A stretch of DNA of 23,201 nt, from IMG/VR virus record IMGVR_UViG_3300032245_000131, positions 1 through 23,201 of that record; one strand, written 5' to 3'. Below the pieces are notes generated by a model. It saw only the letters and a program-made list of their open reading frames with translations, did not search any database and had not been told where the DNA came from. Source of the stretch: a virus. The position numbers and the translations under genes are program-made. Shown here piece by piece: positions 1 to 4,570 of the stretch; position 1 is the stretch's first letter, and each line of letters opens with the position of its first letter.

Positions 1-17
1 AGTCCGGCTTTCATCAT
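1..17 (-). CDS. 5' end of a further gene (partial, runs off left edge)
   Basis: Directly after the TGA stop of the Cys-rich gene (18-20) the minus strand reads ATG ATG AAA GCC GGA, giving Met-Met-Lys-Ala-Gly before the window ends. The stop/start junction TGAATGATG has no gap, as elsewhere in this genome, so a further gene in the same leftward operon is likely. The start could be either ATG. I recall small phage proteins beginning MKAG beside DUF6496-type genes, but five residues cannot identify a family. Confidence 0.4.
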
Positions 18-542
18 TCAATCCTTTCCATGCAAATTGATAGTGATCAGAGAGTCTGCTGAGTCATATTCGCCATTTCCCATGTCTTGACCATCTTGGC
101 CATCGCCCTCTCCCGTATTGGGGCCACCCACCACCCATGCATCGCAAGTGCGACTTGCTGCGCACTTGAAATCAAAAATCTCGCAGTAGCCCAGATCGGC
201 CAGCTTGATTGTTCCCCATGGGTCAGCTTCCATGCCAATGCCTTGGGCAATGCACTCTTTGAGCTTGTCGGACACGTTGAATGCCGCGCAGTTACCGCAT
301 CGGCTTTTCTTGGCATCTGCAATGCTCACATCCCAAGTGTCAGCCTTCTTTTGCCAGTAGGCCGTGTTGGGCAGCGCTGGATTCTCAGGACCATAGGCCG
401 CGCTGGTAATTGCCTTGGCGCGGTTTTTTAGATTGAGGGTAATGTCTTGCGTAGGCATAGGGCATGATTGCTCATTGCCTTGTTGCTGCTGGCCGGTCTT
501 GTTGTCCATGACCTGGCGCATGGTGCGTTGCATGGTGGCCAT
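18..542 (-). CDS. Cysteine-rich phage protein of unknown function
   Basis: This 174-residue protein has a polar, Gln-rich N-terminus (about residues 1-30). Its C-terminal half has cysteines at 82, 85, 97, 120, 127 and 133, plus a lone Cys27. The pattern C-x2-C, C, C, C-x5-C suggests a metal or iron-sulfur site, but I cannot assign a named domain. The tail after about residue 140 is Gly/Asp-rich and probably flexible. The start ATG overlaps the stop of the upstream gene by one base (TAATG), so the two are probably translationally coupled. It lies downstream of the terminase large subunit, where small head-associated or packaging-associated genes are common. It is not a membrane protein and shows no signal peptide. 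The gene is real on length, coupling and codon structure; the function is unknown. Confidence 0.8.
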   Translation of the reverse strand: MATMQRTMRQVMDNKTGQQQQGNEQSCPMPTQDITLNLKNRAKAITSAAYGPENPALPNTAYWQKKADTWDVSIADAKKSRCGNCAAFNVSDKLKECIAQGIGMEADPWGTIKLADLGYCEIFDFKCAASRTCDAWVVGGPNTGEGDGQDGQDMGNGEYDSADSLITINLHGKD

Positions 543-715
543 TATTTCATCCCCTTTTTGGGTTTCTGTTTGATCTTGGCCTCAGACAATGCAATGGCAA
601 TTGCCTGCTGTGGATTCTTCACCACCTTGCCAGTGCCACCGCTGTGGAGCTTGCCGGTCTTAAATTCATGCATTACCTTGCCAACCTTCTTTTGCGCTTT
701 ACTCATTGCCTTCAT
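542..715 (-). CDS. Small basic DUF6496-like protein
   Basis: From ATG 715 the gene encodes about 57 residues rich in Lys and Gly. The central stretch (KVMHEFKTGKLHSG, then a conserved-looking QAIAIALSEA helix) matches what I remember of the DUF6496 family of small phage and bacterial proteins of unknown function. The frame is open back to 790, which would overlap the terminase end by 43 bases. I prefer the ATG at 715 because a G-rich stretch precedes it and it leaves a 32-base gap after the terminase stop. Its stop TAA shares one base with the next start. The basic, lysine-rich ends suggest nucleic-acid contact, but no activity is known to me. Confidence 0.75.
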   Translation of the reverse strand: MKAMSKAQKKVGKVMHEFKTGKLHSGGTGKVVKNPQQAIAIALSEAKIKQKPKKGMK

Positions 716-747
716 AGGTTTCCCCCATTGGTTTGTCAATACCCGAA

Positions 748-2157
748 TTATGCAACCCTGACCAGGTTTCTGCGCAGGGGTTGAGACCATTTGCTTGAGC
801 CAGTGCTGCCGTACATTCCCGCCATTGCATCACTTGCAAATGTCAGGACAAAGGCATCGGCCTTGTCAGGGCTTGGCAAGCCTCTCCTCTTGATCTCGTC
901 TTTCCCCTCGATGGCAATCTTGCCATTGCTGGTGAATGAGTACCGCACTGTGGCCAGTTCAGCAATCAAGACCTCATCCTTTGGCATCTTGCAGTCTCTG
1001 GCCTCAAGCCAAGCTCTCGCCTTGTACCAAAGCTCTGCTTTGAGATTCCTGTAAGTCCCACCCATCGCGGGTGATTCACTGACATTGATCCCTCTGGCCG
1101 GCAGGCCCAGCTCCCGCAGCCGGTCCACCACCCCAGCGCCTAATCCAATCGAATCCACCAATATCTCTTTCGGCTGCTGGCTGGGTGGCAATGCCTGGTA
1201 CTCGGCCACCACCGCGCCAGTCAATTGCATCAGGTCCAAATTCTTCCATGTCCGGATGTTCTCTGTGACCGCATTTCCTTGGCGCTTGCATAGTGCTGAC
1301 CGGTCTGACCCAAACCGCGCCACATCCAAGCCCCACAGCATGGGCGCGTACTCACTTGGCGCGACATCCCGATTGACCGCACTCTCCAGTAGGTCCATGG
1401 CAATCACAGTGTCATCATCCCCCTTGGGAAACTCCCCAATCACCCTGATCCGGTAGACGTTACTCTCCTTGCCATAGCGCATAGCCATTTCCTTGACGTA
1501 CTCATCCGACACCCTTGGCGAGTCAGTACACGCCACTTGAAACGTGGTCCACTCATCGGCCAGGCGCGTGTGGGTGTCGTAGAAAAACCCACTAGACCTC
1601 ACCGGATTACCCAAAAGCAGCGTCACCGCGTTATGCCCCGACATCGAGCCAGCCGCAGCCTCGAACACTTGCTCTGGCACACCAGAAGCCTCATCGGCCA
1701 CCAGCATCACATTCTCTGAGTGAATTCCCTGCAAAGCCTCTGGCTGCTCGGCCCTCGATGTCCTGGCACTTATGAACATCTCAGTTGGTGCAGCATTGAA
1801 CTCAATCCTCTCTTGCTTGACAGTCAATAACCCCTGTAAAGGCAAAGGCATCGCATTGATCCACCTCTTTAGCTCTGCAAACATCGCGTCATACAGCTGA
1901 GAGCTTGTCGGTGCAGTCACCACCACCTTGACGGGAGACCGAGTCATAAAGTACCAGAGCATGGCCCAGCTGCTTGCCGTACTCTTTCCCACCCCGTGGC
2001 CAGACCTAACGCTTATCTTCCTATCCCCACGGGCTATCGCCCCAAGAAACTTCACTTGCCATGGGTCAGGATCAACCCCCAGAACCTCCCGCACAAATAG
2101 CACAGGGTCCGGCTGATAACGCTCCACCCACAACGCAAACACATTCTCTTTACTCAT
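748..2157 (-). CDS. terL: Terminase large subunit (packaging ATPase and nuclease)
   Basis: This 469-residue DNA-packaging motor protein uses ATP to translocate the genome into the prohead and cuts the concatemer. The N-terminal ATPase has a Walker A (SGHGVGKST, about 52-60), a Walker B with catalytic acid (MLVADEAS, Asp155/Glu156) and a coupling motif near LLGNP (181-185). The C-terminal RNase H-like nuclease has acidic residues in LDVARFG (Asp278), ILVDSIG (Asp335) and DKADAF (Asp431/Asp434). Length and motif order are normal for a complete TerL. The ATG overlaps the stop of the preceding 67-residue gene as ATGA (2154-2157). It is the last gene of a chain of tiny coupled genes starting at 2870. 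The small subunit lies about 1 kb upstream, across a non-coding region, rather than directly adjacent. No intein or frameshift is seen. Confidence 0.97.
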   Translation of the reverse strand: MSKENVFALWVERYQPDPVLFVREVLGVDPDPWQVKFLGAIARGDRKISVRSGHGVGKSTASSWAMLWYFMTRSPVKVVVTAPTSSQLYDAMFAELKRWINAMPLPLQGLLTVKQERIEFNAAPTEMFISARTSRAEQPEALQGIHSENVMLVADEASGVPEQVFEAAAGSMSGHNAVTLLLGNPVRSSGFFYDTHTRLADEWTTFQVACTDSPRVSDEYVKEMAMRYGKESNVYRIRVIGEFPKGDDDTVIAMDLLESAVNRDVAPSEYAPMLWGLDVARFGSDRSALCKRQGNAVTENIRTWKNLDLMQLTGAVVAEYQALPPSQQPKEILVDSIGLGAGVVDRLRELGLPARGINVSESPAMGGTYRNLKAELWYKARAWLEARDCKMPKDEVLIAELATVRYSFTSNGKIAIEGKDEIKRRGLPSPDKADAFVLTFASDAMAGMYGSTGSSKWSQPLRRNLVRVA

Positions 2158-2357
2158 GGGTGAATAGTCTCATAGATGGACCATGCAGATGGACTCATCG
2201 CCCACTTATGCGCTTGAAGTTCATCAGTCCTCACCAGTATCAGCAAGTGATACGTCATCGCCAAATCAAACATCTCCTCATTGATCGCCTCCATCATGCG
2301 AACCTTCAAATCCAGTAGCACCACAGAAAGATGCAGCGCAGTCAACAAATCAGTCAT
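2154..2357 (-). CDS. Small protein of unknown function, coupled to terL
   Basis: Starting at ATG 2357 this encodes 67 residues, mostly helical in character (about 1-50 Leu/Met-rich), ending MSPSAWSIYETIHP. The frame is open to 2474, but the longer version would overlap the zinc-finger gene by more than 120 bases. The ATG at 2357 forms an ATGA overlap with that gene's stop and has GAGG just upstream, so it is the better start. Its own stop forms ATGA with the terL start. Function is unknown. Its place directly before terL only suggests co-expression with packaging genes. Confidence 0.7.
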   Translation of the reverse strand: MTDLLTALHLSVVLLDLKVRMMEAINEEMFDLAMTYHLLILVRTDELQAHKWAMSPSAWSIYETIHP

Positions 2358-2551
2358 CTCATCCTCGCTTGTTTCAGATTCCTTCCCGTCTCCCTGTCGG
2401 TCCAGCACGATGCACAAATCCATCTCGCTGCACTCATTTGCACACCACCCTCGGGCGGCTTCATCTCTTCGCATTTATTACAAAGCCGTAATTTATGACC
2501 ATGCACATTGCCGTTAAGTCTTATGTGATTATTTACAAAGTTACTCTTCAC
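2354..2551 (-). CDS. Small zinc-ribbon-like protein (GTG start)
   Basis: This 65-residue protein has two CxxC knuckles (Cys24/Cys27 and Cys46/Cys49) separated by 18 residues, a spacing consistent with a zinc ribbon. The segment between them, KPPEGGVQMS, resembles small phage zinc-binding proteins I have seen before, but I know no function. The start is GTG at 2551-2549, which overlaps the stop of the upstream gene as GTGA, with an AGAGA stretch before it. The stop overlaps the next start as ATGA. It may bind nucleic acid or protein. Confidence 0.75.
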   Translation of the reverse strand: MKSNFVNNHIRLNGNVHGHKLRLCNKCEEMKPPEGGVQMSAARWICASCWTDRETGRNLKQARMR

Positions 2552-2709
2552 TGTATTCTCTGAATTTTATTATGTGGGTGCGTTAACCACTTATCACCTA
2601 ATAATCTAATCGCTTTAATATATTGTTTCTGATTATGTCTATTCGTACTACGCGGGACATAATCAACATTAAATAATTGCCTGACTTTGGTTAATAACGC
2701 GATATTCAT
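2548..2709 (-). CDS. Small basic protein of unknown function (53 aa)
   Basis: This short gene encodes 53 residues, beginning MNIALLTKVRQLF and ending HNKIQRIQ, rich in Arg, Lys and Asn. A clear GGGAG ribosome binding site lies five bases before the ATG. The start overlaps the upstream stop as ATGA (2706-2709) and the stop overlaps the downstream GTG start as GTGA. These signals make it a real gene despite its size. The segment around YVPRSTNRHNQK, followed by LGDKWL, feels like a recurrent small phage protein. A DNA- or RNA-binding role is plausible from its charge, but that is inference only. Confidence 0.7.
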   Translation of the reverse strand: MNIALLTKVRQLFNVDYVPRSTNRHNQKQYIKAIRLLGDKWLTHPHNKIQRIQ

Positions 2710-2870
2710 ATTACTCCCACAATCTGGTTAATGTCCACCCATGTGTGCCAAACAATCGTACTGTCTGGCTTGCCCAGTGCGCAGAAGACTTTCTTGTCTT
2801 TAGTCTCATCAGTGTCTAAGACGATCCACTCCTGGTCATCAATTGTGACTGTCGCTTGCTTCGTTTGCAT
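2706..2870 (-). CDS. Small acidic protein of unknown function (54 aa)
   Basis: This is the first gene of the four-gene mini-chain leading into terL. It encodes 54 residues, beginning MQTKQATVTIDDQEW and ending NQIVGVI. The alternating hydrophobic pattern suggests a small beta-rich fold. GGAG lies six bases before the ATG (2870). The stop forms an ATGA overlap with the next start. Upstream is the 315-base non-coding region, so a leftward promoter for this chain should lie there, although I could not identify one with confidence. A 20-codon frame starting near 2901 overlaps its 5' end and is probably chance. Confidence 0.65.
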   Translation of the reverse strand: MQTKQATVTIDDQEWIVLDTDETKDKKVFCALGKPDSTIVWHTWVDINQIVGVI

Positions 2871-3185
2871 TCGTTACTCCGTAGTTTTGTGGAGTTGACA
2901 TTTTTGCACAATTTGATAAGTTTGTTAGTTTTTTAAAAAATTTTTTTTGTAGGTGTTTAGTGCCGCCACAGTCGCCCCCGCCAAGCCGGCCACGGGGGGG
3001 GGTCGCGGCCACCGACCGCCAGCCGGCCACCGCTGGGTTATCCACGGATTTTGGCCAACCTTATCCACAGATTTCTGTGCATAACTGTCGATGTAATACT
3101 TTGATGCACTTAATTCTGTGGATATCTAGTTATCCACTTAACATAATGGCCATTGTATAAAGTAGCTGAATGCTTCGGTATTCGT
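2871..3185. other. Non-coding region between small genes and terS; candidate origin or packaging region
   Basis: These 315 bases hold no convincing gene on either strand. From left to right there is an AT tract (about 2925-2950, T and A runs), a strikingly GC-rich island (about 2961-3036) with a run of nine G (2994-3002) and a 10-base direct repeat AGCCGGCCAC at 2984 and 3021, then five DnaA-box-like 9-mers (3038-3138). It lies directly downstream of the terminase small subunit and upstream of the terL chain. It could serve replication initiation, terminase recognition (cos/pac), promotion of the terL operon, or several of these. Confidence 0.6.
3038..3138. promoter_or_regulatory. Cluster of five DnaA-box-like sites
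   Basis: TTATCCACG (3038-3046), TTATCCACA (3061-3069, perfect), TGTGCATAA (3076-3084, reverse of TTATGCACA, which fits TTATNCACA), TGTGGATAT (3117-3125, reverse, one mismatch) and TTATCCACT (3130-3138, one mismatch) occur within 101 bases. The E. coli consensus is TTATNCACA. A perfect TTATCCACA is expected about 0.2 times in 23 kb on both strands by chance. DnaA binding is inferred. Confidence 0.55.
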
Positions 3186-3674
3186 TTATGCAGAATCGTC
3201 TAGTGACACGACAGATCGCTTGCGCAGGGCATCGAGCGCCATGCTTCCAAGGTCGATGTTGACCAGGGGCTGCTGCTTGTCTGAGAATTCCTCAGAGAGC
3301 TTGGAGGCCAGCCATGCGCGCCTGTCGCAGCGTAGCTTGGCCAGCTGCACCTCTTGGATGGTGGCAGCGTCTGCAATGTCGATGGTTTGTTCTGCTAAAC
3401 TTTGCGCTGCTCGCGTGCGTGCGCGTGCGTAGCCGGCCTGCCTCTCCGCGCCACCTCTCTCGACCCATCGGTCAAACGTAGTATTCCCCACCCCTAATAC
3501 CTTGCACAATGCGGAGATCGTGCCGCCACTGGCAATGAATTCGAGGATGGCATCTTCGCCACCAAACTTGTGGATGGCCTTATTGGCCACGCTGATCTCA
3601 GCTTTTCTGGCTTGTGTTGTTGCGATATTCACAGCGCCTTGGTCGGCTATTTCAGCCAGTGTGTTGCGAGCCAT
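3186..3674 (-). CDS. terS: Terminase small subunit (putative)
   Basis: This 162-residue protein probably recognises the packaging site and recruits TerL. Residues about 50-75 form a helix-turn-helix (SALCKVLGVGNTTFDRWVE). A long helical region follows (AARTRAAQ then AEQTIDIAD), then LRCDRRAWLASKLS, an arrangement I associate with phage small terminase subunits that oligomerise through the central helices. A GAGGA ribosome binding site lies eight bases before the ATG. The 5' end overlaps the VRR-NUC gene by 23 bases. TerS genes usually abut terL, but here about 1 kb separates them, containing the non-coding DnaA-box region and four mini-genes. A different HTH regulator is possible but less likely. 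Confidence 0.75.
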   Translation of the reverse strand: MARNTLAEIADQGAVNIATTQARKAEISVANKAIHKFGGEDAILEFIASGGTISALCKVLGVGNTTFDRWVERGGAERQAGYARARTRAAQSLAEQTIDIADAATIQEVQLAKLRCDRRAWLASKLSEEFSDKQQPLVNIDLGSMALDALRKRSVVSLDDSA

Positions 3675-4035
3675 TCAGATATTCCTCGATTGATTTGATT
3701 GCTTCGGCAGCTGATCTGGCGACCACTGCTCGATACCCTTTTGCATTTAACTGCAAATTTACATCACTTTGCTTGGCTGAGACCACACCGTCCTTGGTCT
3801 TCATCTCCACAAATAACGCATGGAACCCGTTTTTAGGCTCTAGAACGCATAAATCCGGCATTCCAGCAAGTACACCCTCAGAATGCAGCCTGACGCGCTC
3901 TGAGGCCGTTCTGTCGCCTCCATTCGGTATTGCTGCAATGATGATCTCAGGATAGAACGCTCGAAAGTGTTGGACCACTTTGACCTGGTCAATGTGTTCA
4001 ATGCTTTTTCTTTTGCGTTTTAAGTCAACCACCAT
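3652..4035 (-). CDS. VRR-NUC domain nuclease
   Basis: This protein of about 127 residues has a complete VRR-NUC (PD-(D/E)XK superfamily) signature: a basic N-terminus, IAAIPNGG (about 33-40), GMPDL with Asp61, FVEMK with Glu77 and Lys79, then KQSD with Gln89. VRR-NUC proteins are standalone nucleases often found in phage replication clusters and proposed to act on branched DNA. The frame is open to a GTG at 4080, but no ribosome binding site precedes that codon. GAGG sits right before ATG 4035 and the following GTG 4032, and starting there reduces the overlap with the preceding gene to 16 bases, so I use 4035. It overlaps terS at its 3' end. Confidence 0.88.
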   Translation of the reverse strand: MVVDLKRKRKSIEHIDQVKVVQHFRAFYPEIIIAAIPNGGDRTASERVRLHSEGVLAGMPDLCVLEPKNGFHALFVEMKTKDGVVSAKQSDVNLQLNAKGYRAVVARSAAEAIKSIEEYLNGSQHTG

Positions 4036-4364
4036 TCCTCGGATTCTACTGCCGAGGCTTTGGTCTGGAACATATGACACCGGTGCTTGACATCAGTTTG
4101 GAATGCCGCGAGGCCGGTCTGGCCACACTGGTGTTCGGACCATGTGACAGTTGCCCATCCATTTTTCAGCTTGGCCTCTTGCAGCATCCAGTGCAGTGGC
4201 TTTGCGTTGACCTTCCTGTGCCTCTCCAGCTGCTCTGCCGGCATGGACAGGCGCTGCTCCACGTTTACCGCCTTACTGCACTGATGGCAGAAAACGCGCT
4301 CATCTTCCACGAATTTCTCTAATTGTGGATAACCTGTGGATAACTGCGTAACTTGTTGGACCAT
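4020..4364 (-). CDS. Zinc-finger-like protein of unknown function
   Basis: This 114-residue protein has a CxxC knuckle (FCHQCSKAV, Cys26/Cys29) and further Cys and His residues in the second half (HQCGQTG and KHRCHMF), which could complete a zinc site. It is basic and Gln-rich, so nucleic-acid binding is plausible. GGAGA lies seven bases before the ATG. Codons 6-13 contain two tandem perfect DnaA boxes, so the 5' end of the gene may double as replication control sequence. It begins the nuclease-terS transcription group just downstream of the iteron-like region 4391-4570. Confidence 0.75.
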   Translation of the reverse strand: MVQQVTQLSTGYPQLEKFVEDERVFCHQCSKAVNVEQRLSMPAEQLERHRKVNAKPLHWMLQEAKLKNGWATVTWSEHQCGQTGLAAFQTDVKHRCHMFQTKASAVESEEWWLT

Positions 4365-4475
4365 TGCTTTTCTCCAAAAAGGGTGAAAAGTAAACCGGTA
4401 TGGGTTAAGGAAATCTACCGCTTTACCGCTTTACTTTTGACTATCCAAAAACTGACCAGATTGGCCTGTGGATAA
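4324..4475. promoter_or_regulatory. Three perfect DnaA-box-like sites
   Basis: TGTGGATAA (reverse of TTATCCACA) occurs exactly at 4324-4332, 4335-4343 and 4467-4475. The first two start 11 bases apart, about one helical turn, and lie in the first codons of the zinc-finger-like gene. The third lies in the intergenic region among the iteron-like repeats. Three exact copies in 152 bases is far above chance. A role in replication initiation is inference. Confidence 0.55.
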
Positions 4476-4570
4476 GTGGGTCTAAGGACCCCCACTTATA
4501 CCAACAGACCTGCCTTTATCTAAACCGGTATACCGGTTTACTACCGGTTTACTACCGGTTTACCGGTTTA
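4391..4570. repeat. Iteron-like TACCGSTTTA repeats with 20-bp palindrome
   Basis: Eight copies of a 10-mer lie in the 4365-4567 intergenic region and over the stop of the primase-helicase gene. TACCGGTTTA is at 4531, 4542, 4553 and 4561; TACCGCTTTA is at 4416 and 4424; the inverted form TAAACCGGTA is at 4391 and 4521. The inverted copy at 4521 and the direct copy at 4531 form a perfect 20-base palindrome (4521-4540). The pair at 4416/4424 and the pair at 4553/4561 share the same 8-base offset and similar downstream bases (CTTT...TTGA). This looks like protein-binding iterons or operators. Confidence 0.75.

Noticed and set aside
87-761. Plus-strand open frames opposite the Cys-rich and DUF6496-like genes
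   Set aside because: They are complements of well-supported minus-strand genes and show no recognisable domains or ribosome binding sites.
2881-2901. A 20-codon frame (MSTPQNYGV...) overlapping the start of the 2706-2870 gene
   Set aside because: It has no ribosome binding site and too few codons. The GGAG inside it serves the ATG at 2870.
2925-2950. Rho-independent terminator in the poly-T/poly-A tract
   Set aside because: There is no GC-containing stem beside the T run; the tract pairs only A with T.
2839-3045. Minus-strand frame of 68 codons across the GC-rich island and poly-T tract
   Set aside because: It crosses the AT-run and G-run sequences, has low-complexity composition, no ribosome binding site, and overlaps the well-supported start of the 2706-2870 gene.
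4521-4570. CRISPR-like array
   Set aside because: The repeats are 10-mers only 8-11 bases apart with no spacers of constant length and no cas genes; they fit iterons or operators.
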